From the NCBI GenBank assembly GCA_958295665.1, contig OY282560.1, forward strand, positions 102,959,930-103,023,929: a stretch of 64,000 bases of DNA. The letters run 5' to 3'. The notes under the pieces are model-generated. The model had not been told where the DNA came from, made no database searches, and was given only the letters and a program-made list of their open reading frames with translations. Positions 1 to 17,258 of the stretch are shown one piece after another (the stretch's first letter is position 1; each line of letters starts with the position of its first letter). The DNA comes from Tipula vernalis (taxonomy: Eukaryota > Arthropoda > Insecta > Diptera > Tipulidae). The position numbers and the translations under genes are program-made.

Positions 1-5221
<5,221 letters not shown>

Positions 5222-6028
5222 TTAACATTTTAAAATTATGAATCCTAAGGTTTGTGAACGAAAAAATATGTACAAATATGTACAAAGAGAATTTAAATTT
5301 TGTATTTCAAGTTGTAAATCGCGAAATATTATTGCGAAGAGACGATTTCAATTAGAGAGTGCCCTATTTTAATTTTCCCAGGATTTTTCAGATTTTTTGG
5401 AATTTTAGAGATTTTGATCCGATTTCTTCCCGAATTACAGAGAAAAAATATAATAACTACCTAAATCCATCAGTTTTTATTTCCCGAATCCTTTAAATTT
5501 TGTATTTATGAAAGGATTTTCAGGAGAAATAAAATAAAATACGAAACTGAAACTGCGCTCCACAATGCAGCCACCTGTTGGCATATCTGCTTATTTATTT
5601 ATTTTATTTAACATTTTAAAATTTATTATTTAGTAACATGCATTTTGAACTTGCATATCCACTCCATCACAAACACATTATTTTGAGCATATAGGAGCTC
5701 ATTCCTAATAATGTATGAATGCAAGATGTGTCATTAGCATTACAATATTTCGGCCAAGATTACTTCTAATTTGGTGTGCTCATCCATAACATTGCATGGC
5801 TTTTTAAATAATGAATTTCCTTCGTATTTAGCATCTGCTTGGATTTATTTCTTACTCTTCGACATTTTATCTAGCTCAACAACCACGTCACGAATTTCTA
5901 TACAGCGTTATATCTCATAATATACAAATTAAAAATCAAACTATTAAAAAAATGTAAAAAGGAAAATATGTTTGAACGTCTCGCTTAGTTCAGGAAACCT
6001 GGTTTGCACATCAACCCAAAATTTGCAG

Positions 6029-6950
6029 GTAGGTTAGGTTAGGTTTGGGTGGCGGTCCACTAGGACCAGGCATACACACAAAAAATGGTCCGTAGACATA
6101 CCACAATAATTATTTCCTCCAACTCATTGGAACCATTTTGAGCTGTTAACAAAGCGCTGGATACTTCTGACGTCCATCCTACAGAGGTCCGTCAGGTCTT
6201 GGAAGAGGGGTGCCCCTAGAAACTTTAGTCTGTTTCGTGCCAGACGAGGGCAGGTGCAAAGAAGATGAAGTACTGTCTCTTCCTCCTCTTCGTCCTCGCA
6301 ACTACGACAGTAGTCATGTGAGAAGACACCAAGTCTACTCGCATGCCTCCCTATGAGACAGTGCCCCGTAATCACTCCAACAACCACACTGATCTGTTTG
6401 GATCTCGCCAAGTCCAACTTTGGCCAATCCTGCCGAGTTATTACGCAAGAAGTGATACTTGACCATCTGTCATTCGTCAGCTTGCTAGCTTCTTCCTGAA
6501 GCAGCAGATTGCATACCGCAAGAGGCATTTCAATATCCTTTCTGCTTTCTAAGAAGTGATTGTACCACGTCGAGCCAGTTCATTGGCGTTTATATTCCCT
6601 GTACTTATGAAATGTCCTGGCACCCATAAAATGTGGATGTTGAACTGATCTGCCATCACGTTAAGAGATGAGAGACAGTTCTGGACTACTTTCGACGTGA
6701 GCAGGTGTGATTGAAGCGCTTTAATGGCAGCCTGACTGTCCGTATATATGCGAATATCACAAACTGATATTACATTATACCTCAACCAGTCTACGACTTC
6801 CTTTATGGCAGTTACTTTAGCTTGCAAAATGCTACAGTAGTCGGGGAGACGGAAGGAGGTACCTATTAGTCGGGGAGACGGAAGGAGGTACCCTATTTGC
6901 AGGTGCCTCCAATTGGATTTTGTGAGGTGCTTCAACAAAATTTGCACGCA
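6029..6950 (-). mobile_element. 5'-truncated non-LTR retrotransposon: RNase H and C-terminal domain
   Basis: Two adjoining frames encode the end of a non-LTR polymerase. The 6549-6947 frame has RNase H motifs: IYTDSQAAIKAL, then ILWVPGH, then ANELARRG. The next frame (6124-6528) has the usual Cys-rich C-terminus with GHCLIGRHASRLG, YCRSC and LHLLCTCPRLARNRL. RNase H plus this tail suggests a Jockey/I/R1-like element. After the stop a short 3' UTR ends on the minus strand in repeated CCTAA-type units (plus strand 6030-6046). A 29 bp tandem duplication at 6838-6895 shifts the frame, and the frame change near 6540 is another break. A second, more damaged copy lies on the plus strand at 55620-56745. 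Confidence 0.85.
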
Positions 6951-6974
6951 AGATAAAAATCGTATAATTCCTTA

Positions 6975-7660
6975 AAAAAATTTATCTTTTTCGGATAGTT
7001 GTAGAATTTAACCCGAATCGAAAAACTTGCTTCTAGAGGGTAAATATCGGGTTCTGAAAGTGATACCCTACTTATGAAAAGAGTCCTATCCTTCTTATGA
7101 GGATCATAAAATGCAATCACATAACTTTTATCTTAAGTACAGTTCAATCTTGAAAGATTAAGAAATTATTATTTGTTGAATTCCATATAAATCCACCAAT
7201 TTTCATATTCGTGCATTTCTTTGGTTCTCTAATCTAATTTAGATTATTCTATGGCATGTTGCTGTAGAGGTGCCAATCGAGTGCAAAGGATTAGATTCTT
7301 AGCCGCAACCTATTGAAAAATTAATAAATTTGCGAACAAAAAATTTTAAAGTATAATTCGACCAATAAAGATGCTTCCGAAAAAATTGTTTAATGGCGTT
7401 CTACGTATTGACTTATTTGTTTGTATCTTTAGGGTATGACTTTTCCTGGGAATAAAAAATGATGAAGCCACAAGTTTAAATTTTGTGGAGGACGTTCTCA
7501 ATACCATTTTTGCATAAAAGACAAAAAGTCTTGAAATTCTTATAAGAATTTTAATCATTTTCGGGTAGTTATAGGGCTTAACCCGAATTAAAAAAATTGC
7601 TTCCGGAAGATAAAAATTGGGTTAAACCCGCAAAAGTCATAACTTTTTCCAGAGCGAAAA
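6975..7660. repeat. Pair of diverged direct repeats
   Basis: Two blocks resemble each other: about 6985-7060 (TAGTTGTAGAATTTAACCCG, then TTGCTTC) and about 7555-7630 (TAGTTATAGGGCTTAACCCG, then TTGCTTC). Each is followed by a GGGTT-containing segment. They look like two old copies of one dispersed repeat; no coding content is recognised. Confidence 0.45.
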
Positions 7661-10600
7661 TTACGGAGAATAATAACTATGTACATACATATTTCGGAAA
7701 TTATTACTACCACCTAAGAAATGAACCACGTGAATTTGTGACTAAGCGAACTGGTGTTAGTAACTTATTTTTAGCTAAACAATAATCGCAGCATCAAAAA
7801 CAAAAGTATCAACATTTCATAAAAATTTCGATTACCACAAACCAACCGTAAACAAAACACAAGTTTTTGTTTGTCTGAGTGATTGCCAAAATAATTTTGA
7901 TTAATTACAAAAAATGTGTGACGTTATCTCTCACACGCCTATTTCAGTTTATATTTTTAGCAAACAATCTTCTAAATATTATGCCTTGTCGATCACAAAA
8001 TTCGTGCAATGTAAACAAAAACACACAAATCTACGTCATAACAGAATCTTTAATAATATAAATCTTGACCTTCTTTATACACATTTTATTATTTTCCCAT
8101 TCAATTTACAAAACATTATGAAAAAATCGATTTATTGCGTACATTAGCCCAGTTATTGATTGATAATGGATGGCTATTGCTCCCATTGTAAACAAATTGC
8201 CGCCTATAATTACACCGCGGATGCAAGCTGGAAACACAATGTATAGTAAAAAAAAAATGCTGATAATTTTTTTGTTTGTTTTATTTTTGGAGTCGGTAAA
8301 CCGCAGAAGTTTCGGGTATTGTAACGATTTGTTTGTCAATGAATCGTCACTAACACTGAACAACATGCATACTACAATCTAGTGTAGTAGTAACGATATT
8401 AGATTTCTAAAAATAATACAATTCCGAAATAAACACGTTTTTTAGTGTGTTTTAAGAAACAAAAAATAATCGGACTTCTTTCATGTGAGTTGTGCAAATA
8501 ACCACGATAACCATATGTTTGTATTGTAAGGCACTAACGAATTTATCATATGTTTTCCAATTTATTTTCGGCACTTATGATATTTTTTGTTGACTAGATG
8601 TCAGTTGAACATTATCATCATAAATTGGTTCAAATGTAATTGAGATTAAGTAGTTGTTAGAATTTGTAAATGTATGAATTGTAGCTTGTGGGTTTTAAGT
8701 TCAAAGCTAATCACATTGTCGATTAAACATTTCGACTTTAACCGTAAATTATTCTTCCCTATTGTAAACATTACACTCATTTCGAATAACAATGCATTTA
8801 GTGTAGATTTTATTTGTGTTTCACCAAATTTCATTTATAATCATAATAATAAAATTGTTCCCTTGACAACATTTTCGATTCAGGAAAATTAAATAAAAAA
8901 TAACAGCACTTTCAGGTGATGTGGAGGTATTCATATTTGTTTGATAAACAAACAATTTTCATAAGAACTAAAATATTTGCGAACCAATTTTTAGTATTAG
9001 CTTGAGTTGCTTATTTTATTTGTAGTAGAATCAAAAAATTGTTGACAACTTTATTTGTGTTTTTGGAAACAGAAAAAAAAATAAAAAATTAGAAAAAATT
9101 TAAACATTTTTTTTTCTGCACAAAATTGATGATATTTCGAATTGTCAGTTGCTGATTAATCAAATATTGGTTCCTCCCTCTTATTGGACATTTTATTTTA
9201 ATATTAAACCCATTAGGTGTTCCTCTGTACTCGTAATTGCGACTCGCAATTTCATCTCGAATTTTGAAATTTGAACAATGAAGTTGCATTTTGTTTGTTA
9301 TTTCTACCGGATAATGAGTTAATCAAATTTCGTATAGATTTGAAAAAATTTAAAAGAAATTAGATTTAAACAATATATGTATTAAAATTTGATTTTGTAC
9401 ATTTTAAGAATGTTAATATTCCTGTCTTGAAAAAGCTTTTCATAATTCGCTCGAATTTATTTAAAATTATCTTAATTCTAATTATTTCGGTATAATCAAA
9501 ATGTTTCGAAATGTTAACTAGCTACGTTATGAATTTAGAATATCTGGAACATAAAATATTAAAAATAAAATATCGATGGATTAACAAAAGCCCTATTCGC
9601 AAACAAATATTTGTTTAGCAATAATACGGAAAAATGCAGTGGGGGGCCGGGTAGGGTAGGGAGGGTTAGAGCCGATGATGATTAAGCCGATATGTGATTA
9701 GAAAATATTGAACAGATGTTAACCGTTAAAATTAAAAAGCATTTTGTAATTACGAAATTAGGAATTTGAAAAATTTGAAATTTGCGAACTATAAAAATTT
9801 AAAATATAATTAATTCAAATTTAAAAATTTGAATTAGAAATGGATGTAGCATTTTAAAAATAAAATAAATATAATAACCTTAAAAATTTAGAATATTGGA
9901 ATTTTAGTAATTTACAGAATTCGGAAATTATTTCAAAAGTTTATTGGTTGATTATATTTGTGAAAATTACAGAACTTCAGAGAATTCAGCTAATCAAGTT
10001 AAAATTAAAATTAATTAAAATAAATTTTGCGAGTTTAACAATTTTTTAAGCCTCTTTCACAAACCCCTTCAAAGTTTTTAAAATTTCCTCTGAGATAAAG
10101 GCATTTGAGCAATTTTAAAAATTTAATTTTAGAATAAAGCAAACACTTATGTGTTTTATCATTCAAAATTTATAGAAATTTAGGGAAAAAACGAATTTTA
10201 ATTGTACACCCTTAAATTGTGTCGTCTTGTGCTTACTATTTTATCATATAAAAAACTAACAAAAAATACTAAGAGAAACAGCAAAGAAAGCGGGAAGCGA
10301 TCGTCATGTTAACATTTAAATATTAGTTACTGGCAACACCAATTGTAATTCATTACAGCCTCCACTTCAGACCAAATTTAAATTGATATAATCTATAGGT
10401 GGCAGGTTTGCGGAAATTTAAAATTTATAATATAAATTCGAGCTAAATTGTAGGTTTAGAGATGCGACAAATACCAGTTATTTTAGCTTACCTTTGAGCA
10501 ACTATTATATAAGCTGTAAGTAAGACTTAATTAATTGTGATTGCGATTTTCAGAAGTACTCCAGTACAGCAAACTAATAAAAATTATTTCAGATTGCAGT

Positions 10601-10744
10601 TTTCTTGCTTATAGCTTGGTCAAATACTCCAATCAATCGAAGATGAACCAGCTACATACTCGTAGTATGGATACGTATCATACCTAATGCAAATTAAAAT
10701 GCTCTTTGTACGACTTTATTTTATATATACCGTCTTGACAATCA

Positions 10745-11081
10745 CATTAGAGACTACAATGTTAGTCTATACGTCGCATTGCCCTTGATATCTTTCCTTC
10801 ATTACCTTTATACCTTAATGAAATATTTTACCTGGTTCTTCACTAAAATCTCCAAGATTATGTAGAAATTTGTTTAGGTGGATATGGAGGGGCAGCATTT
10901 TATTGCTCATATTAGTACTCAAATTTTCATAATATTCAGCTTTGTAATTGCCAAAAAGTTGTTTATCGCTGTTACATAACTGCCCCAAGCAGAAGCTTCG
11001 AGGTTCTTTTTTTATATCGATGTATTTTTTGCCATAGATTAAAAATTCAATTATGTTTATGTTGATGGAAATCAACAACAC
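10745..11081 (-). pseudogene. Relic of an arthropod transposon-like protein with an NLGxxSEExGxxFH motif
   Basis: The frame from 11081 down to 10815 reads LFGNYKAEYYENL, then KMLPLHIHLNKFLHNLGDFS, then EEPGKIFH. Past a stop, the same strand continues IKVMKERYQGQCDV near 10750-10800. This matches, from memory, the C-terminal part of a repeat-encoded protein common in arthropod genomes, in which an NLG-S-E-E-x-G-E-x-F-H-Q-D-I segment precedes an ERYQGRWD-like stretch. The QD after FH is lost and a stop stands there, so it is a dead copy. The upstream part of the protein was not found. The superfamily cannot be named with confidence. Confidence 0.6.
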
Positions 11082-12233
11082 GACATCGGCTTCCTAATAA
11101 TCTTGCGTTTTGCATAAATTTCTTCAAATCTTTTAAACAAATTATTTAAAACACTCGAAAAAAGTGACACTGCTAGAGCAGTGATGAACTTGGCAGATTT
11201 ACGACAATTTTTCAAAAGAAATAGAACAATGAAACTTCTAAAAATTTTCAGTTGAACAATGCGTAAATTATTTGTGTTAGCGCGCTAGAGGCTCCCACAC
11301 TAATATCAGAGTGCTAAATTTTGTGGCCAAAAGCAGCCGGTTTTTAAAAAAATGTTTGCTCTATTTATTTTGAAAATTTGTCGTAAATACCCATTTGGCT
11401 TGCCCACCACTGGAATATGACAAGCAGTATATGATTTAAGTATAAAAAATATGTAAGCAATTTTCTGACGTTTTGAATAATATCGTAAGTGGCTGGCTGT
11501 ATACGATATCTCACAATTTGAAGAATTCCAACAACAGGTATGTGCTTTTGCGTGTCTAATCGAATTTTAATTAAATTTTATATGCAACTTGATTCAAATT
11601 CTTTTTGTAACTATATCACGCAAAACACGTACCTAATATCATTTAGTTATTTGTACATACACTATATCAAAAAATTCACCGTACATTACTTGATTGAGGA
11701 TAAATTACTAAAAATAACTTTGTGTCAACAGGAACATAAAACGACATCTTGTCAATACGTATAAACCCCGATGTTTTGTAGGAGAAAAGTTTTGTAAGGA
11801 ATACGGTGAATTAGAATAATATAGCTACGGACATAATCAAAATGGAATTTTACTTGATTATAAAAAAAAACTTCAATCAAGCCAATGGGTTCAAATATTA
11901 TATAAGGATCAAAAAATAACAGTTGCCACAAATCGATCAATTACAGATCCGTCTTCAATTCAGTATGTGTTTGAGAAACTTTCAAAAAACCAAATATCTG
12001 AAAATGACTCTCGGACGAAGTGAAAAATATAAGTTGAAAGAATATCAAATATGTCTAGTTGAGAGGGAAATAAAAACGAATCCATCATAACCGCTAATCA
12101 TTTTCTAAATGAATGCTCTACAAAAAAAAAGGCTGTCAGGATGTGTCGCACAAGAAATCATGCATATTCCCCCCAAAAAAAAAATGAAAAGTCGTTTGGA
12201 ATAAGCCTCGAAATTTGAAAGAAAACCCGTACA

Positions 12234-14005
12234 GGGGGTCGATTCTGTTTCCGTGAAAAAAATGAAATGAAAAAATAGTTCTGTGTAAACCAAGCTCCAA
12301 TTTGAATTAATTTTTTATAGTTTGCGTCTACTCCGAAATTTAAATATATAAATTTTATAACGAAGGAACAGTAAACGACAAATAATTGTTCGTTTACACT
12401 AGACACTTTTTTATCGACATTTGTATTAAGAGCCTAATATTTATAGCTGCAGTAATTTTTGTGTGCAATAAGTGACTAACTTATGTGCATTGTGCGTATG
12501 TGATAGGTATCTTATGTTAATTAAGTTATGCAACCATAATGTACGCAATTCGACACTACCAATAATTTTTAAGGCTTTACTTTTTTTTTAATATATTAAA
12601 TTGATACTAATTCACTTAAAATAGTGGATAAATAATAAAACAAAAAGTACACATACAACTCTGAAGAGTGTTGCGGGTCATATTCGCCAGGTCCATATGA
12701 CACTAGACCAACTTTTACAAAACTAGAAACAACAGCGACCAAAATAGCTGAACTTGTTGTAATCGATCGGTGGAATATTCCCAAAACAAACGTCCATATA
12801 ATTGTAAATGTTAAAATGTTGTGAAATTTGTTGCCGAATAATTGAATTACAATTGACGCAAAAAACAGTGAAATAATTTCAGCTTTAAATCTGTTACCGA
12901 ATGCGAGTTGTCGAGCAAAATAGCTGGAAAAAATATAAGATCTCGAACAATATTGTATCCTATGAAATGGCAAAATATGGCAGACACGGAATATGGAAAA
13001 AGTTCAGATATGGTTGGCAACCTATATTTGTCAATTTTTATGAAAATGGGATAGTAAGAATTTCATAAAATTTAAAATGTTCCATATATAGTCTCAAGTT
13101 GAAAGTATTTTTGAGTTTACGAATTTTCTTTATTTTGAAATGTCTAGAATCTGAAGAATATTCAAATACCGATCATAGTCTAAGCGTGTGAAGCGCTATT
13201 GTGAAAGCATTAAAACTCTTAAATTTTATTTACTACACCGAAATTCGAATTTTTAAATGCAGTTGTTTCGAAAAACTATTTTTAATCTAACATAATTTTA
13301 AAACCCTAGATTCAATAGGATATTCTAAATTTACAGATTTTTAAAATAGGAGTAGAAATCAGCTGCTCGAATTTAGAATTAAAGAAGCTTAGGGAATTAT
13401 ACAATTTTAAAATTAAGGCTGAAAAGGACTATTTTGGAAATCTAGGAATTAAGTCGATTTTAAGAATTCAAGAAATTTGAACCTAAAACGACTGTACATC
13501 AATGTGAATTAAAAAATTTCAAAACTATACATTTGAAATAGTTTAGGATTTTGGAAAATGAACAAAAGCTCTTTCTATTTTTCAATACCTTTATAAATTA
13601 TGAAAACTACCAGGTTTGCTTGAAGTACGATCAGTTGATGGCGGTCAACCACAACCCTTTGAGATTTTAGACACAACTTTCGGTATATCGGTAAATCGGT
13701 ACATTAATAGACACATTTAAATGATTTTCTCACCACCAAAATGGTCAATGAACAAATTCTTTTCATATGTATGAGAATATTTTGACGAAAATAATCAAGT
13801 ATTCATTAAAAACACTTTGGAATTATGTTTTTTTCCACTGAGAAATGTTTTCATTTTATTTTTCATGGAAACAGAATCGGCCCACGGTACTGTGAAAATT
13901 ATATAACTTTGTTTTTTTGTATTCAAAAAATAAAAATGGTTGACTAGATGTACATGAAAAGATTTTTTTTCATTGAATTTTTTCATAGAACGAGAATTGA
14001 CCCCC
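12234..14005. repeat. Segment bounded by inverted ends of the GGGGGTCNATTCT type
   Basis: The left end (12234 onwards) reads GGGGGTCGATTCTGTTTCC and then an A-rich ATGAAA stretch. The right end, read on the minus strand from 14005, is GGGGGTCAATTCTCGTTCT followed by ATGAAAA. A third related end, also inverted, lies at about 13848-13888 (GAAACAGAATCGGCCCACGG). CAG touches both outer ends and may be a short target duplication or part of the repeats. These may be the ends of one 1.77 kb element or of two small MITEs of one family. The transporter-like ORF at 12596-12973 lies inside. Confidence 0.45.
12596..12973 (-). CDS. Small multi-pass membrane protein ORF, possibly a diverged SLC15/POT transporter fragment
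   Basis: The 125-residue ORF has about three hydrophobic segments: near residues 35-48, 52-70 and 74-88, with a fourth near 105-123. Aligned by eye to proton-dependent oligopeptide transporters (SLC15/POT), FGNKFHNILTFTIIW falls on the LGKFKTI-type third helix. VSYGPGEYD falls on the conserved GGDQF loop, and YFLFYYLSTILSELVS falls on the FFSLFYFSINAGSLIS-type helix. The hallmark residues are largely replaced and the loop between the second and third matches is short, so transport activity is unlikely. It lies on the same strand as PRPS inside its big intron. No further transporter exons were found. It could be a gene fragment, a pseudogene or a chance open frame; the assignment rests on memory and eye alignment only. 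Confidence 0.35.
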   Translation of the reverse strand: MPFHRIQYCSRSYIFSSYFARQLAFGNRFKAEIISLFFASIVIQLFGNKFHNILTFTIIWTFVLGIFHRSITTSSAILVAVVSSFVKVGLVSYGPGEYDPQHSSELYVYFLFYYLSTILSELVSI

Positions 14006-17000
14006 AGGTCTGGGCAAAACATTTCTCAAAGGTAGGTAAAGAATGTTTGTTGTACTTGTACTATGCCAAAACAACCCTTCCACAGCCTTGAGGTTACAGA
14101 GTGTTATTACAGCCAAACCCACCACAGAAAATAATTTTTAATTTTTTAGCAGTTTGGACAATTATTTGATGCCGTTTTCGGCCCTGTCTTTATATTACAA
14201 GTGGAATTTAACAAAAACCTAAATGAATTTTAATCATGATTGTAACTATTTTTTTCTGTTCCTTAAATATTATATGGTCATTAAAATAAAGGTTGAATTA
14301 TTATTTTGTCTTGGAATTGTTGTTTTTATCATTAGTTCTTTTCTACCTGTAAAGAAAGTTTTTGTTGATTCAATGTAGTACGTATATGCATACAATATTT
14401 TGTGGCGTTGCCCAATTGAATAAAACAAAAATAAAAGAACAATCAACAAATATTTAATGAAAAATCTAAGTAAAATCAATCTTGAGGGCAGTAATCTCTC
14501 GGAGAACGTGCGGTCTTGAAATGTTCGAAGAATAAAACGTAAAATCAACTAAATCCCACGTAGACGATTTGCGTAATATAAGCATAATTTACATTCCAGT
14601 AGAGTAAGTGATAGTATCTAAGCGCATACCACTGTAATTTATACATAAGCTCGGGACCACGTTCAATGCTAGTGTTGCTTAGTTTTCGACGAATATTGTT
14701 TGCTTGTAAGGAATTAAAGGAAGCAAAAGGAAAGAAATGGTAAACGTTTACCGAGATATAAAGGAAAGGTGTGTAAATTGGTAACAGAATACTCAATAGA
14801 CGAAATCCATAAAAGAAACTAAAGCAATTATTTATTTACGACAAGGCTTACAAAAATAATTAACAACAAAATTGTTATTTTGCACTACTAATATTTTAAA
14901 TTCTATTGGGGTTGGGTGGAACTTCTATTGACAATTAATTATTTTAAAGGCTTTAAACCATCAAATATAAAATAAGTATATTTAATAATGAAAAAATAAT
15001 ACACAGCAACTAAATAAGACCAAGCACATTTCTTTTTTATTTATAAGTCTAGCATAAGAAGCTAATTTTATCTTTTAATCAATATAGATTATGCTTATCT
15101 AATATAAAAGTAAACAAGATAGAGTTACGGTTTATATTCAGATAATGTATAAAAATCATAGCTTACGCTGCGCTTATGAAATACAGTTCTATATTTTATT
15201 TTAACAACCTCTAATAACCTACGTTTGAAATCATGTTATTATTAAATTACGTACGGATGTAGACAAAATCGATCCTGCACAATCTTTAAAATTAAAATTA
15301 TTAATAATAATAATAATAAATATGTTTATGTATAATAAACGGAATTGTTTGTCGTTACTTTTACCGACAAAAACAAATTTGTTTGTTTATGGGTAAAATT
15401 TGTATTGATTTCAACAATAGGATCTACTACATATACAGTTACAGTAAAGTTTGTTTCTATGAATGCATCTAGCCACGTAAACTTGGTCAATCTAAAAAAG
15501 GGGACACATTCTTCAAAATTCATTTAAGACCCTTTAACAAAACATGTTTTTTATCGCAATACAATAATTCGTAAATGTAAACTAATAATGACATAATAAA
15601 TTATCTTATCTTCCAAGCACATGTCTACAGAAATGAATGAAATTTTTCGCGTTTAATTAATACGCTTTAAATCATATGGTCAAAAACTAGTCAGGAAATG
15701 TCACAAAGCAAATAAACAGATGAGATGTCTAGAACATTGCATATTTTTTGCTATTACGTTAATAATTTCAAAAAACAACGAGACAGACAATTTGTAATCT
15801 TGCGATTGGAACCAAATGACTTTTCAAGATAACCCTTTGGGTATAAAATACTTGTTTTATACATATTAACTTAAATAGAGAAAAATTTTAAGTTTATATT
15901 TTGAAAATAATTTAAAATTGAAAATTGTGATAACATTCGATGTGTTATTGGAAAAATTGACATCAATCGGTAGCCACAATAATAACATGTTATTTATTTA
16001 TACACATAATAAATTAAATGGGTTTATGACCGAGTTTATGTTTTGTGTATTTCTTTGCGTACATAAAATAAGTTCAGTAAAAAAATTAAAAGATAACGTT
16101 TATGACATTTCTGTATAATCGTAATCACAGAATGTTTAGTTTAAACCATATTCTAGCTGTGGAAGTTACGAAAGTATTAAAGTTATTATTATTCCAATTA
16201 AAATATATATATATGTTATTGAATTTATTACAACATAGATAGCAATATTCCAACGTGAATATCAACGACTTATTACAAAAATATGTTTATATTTACTTTA
16301 GACTATTCTAATGTATCAATTTTTATTGCAAAATTCAATCATTTTGACCTCTTCTCTTGTATATCCGCACGAAACCTGTTGAATCCTCAAGGTCAACGAG
16401 ACGGTTTCCCAAAAGACCGTCCGCTTGAAACACGTGTTTTTCAGTCCATTGTTCTGTCGTGAGCATAATCGCCTCTGTTTATTTTCGTTAAGGTGTAATC
16501 CTTTTTATTACAAAGTTTGTATACATAATTATCGAATATTAAGTTACAAATATTTTATATTTTGAAAAAATATCGGAAACCGCGTTTTTAGAAGTATGCC
16601 TCTGAGATCTCCGATTTCGGATTTTTACGATAACGAAAAAATTTGATCCGCCGTGATTTACCCTATTATGAAACTTGATCTATCGAATTTATAATAAATT
16701 TCCATAAACACTAGGTGCGGAAAGTATTTGTATCGCTGTTTTTATCAAATAATTTTTATTAATTTACTACCACAAAAAGCAAATTTCTAATTTAAAATTA
16801 AATATATTTTGAATCAGCTTATACTTAATTTAAAATATGTCTACCTAGGACTTCCAAAATTAACCTAATAGTTAAAGTACCACACTTCATTGAAATGGAC
16901 ATCTTTCGACTTAAACAACGCTTTGAACATTTATTTATTTATTTATTAATTCTCTTAAACCATACAAAATTACAAAACTAAATATACAAATGATTAAATT

Positions 17001-17258
17001 TTATGGCAAGAAGATAGGTTTCCTTTGTCAAGGACAGTGTTGGAAACCTCTTAAATTAAAACTAAAACAATTGGTTGAGGTCAAATTAAAATAATAATAA
17101 TAATAAAAATAGCAAAAATCAAAATAAAAACATAAGAAACAAATTAAACAAAATTAACAATAAAATAAAGTAAAAAGAAAATACCAAAAAAATTAAAAAA
17201 ATAATTAATTAAAAGAGATATAACAAAAGTTTAAAATTTAAAATAAAAATTATTTTAT

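Noticed and set aside
6029..6048. Interstitial telomere repeat
   Set aside because: Only about three degenerate units are present and they are attached to the 3' end of a retroelement in both copies, so this is not a telomere or a true interstitial array.
8106..8382. Overlapping open frames on both strands near 8.1-8.4 kb
   Set aside because: Neither translation resembles a known protein; both strands open over the same bases suggests chance.
14270..14796. Two adjoining minus-strand frames with hydrophobic stretches
   Set aside because: No recognisable family, frames do not join by plausible splice sites, and AT-rich codons alone give such hydrophobic runs.
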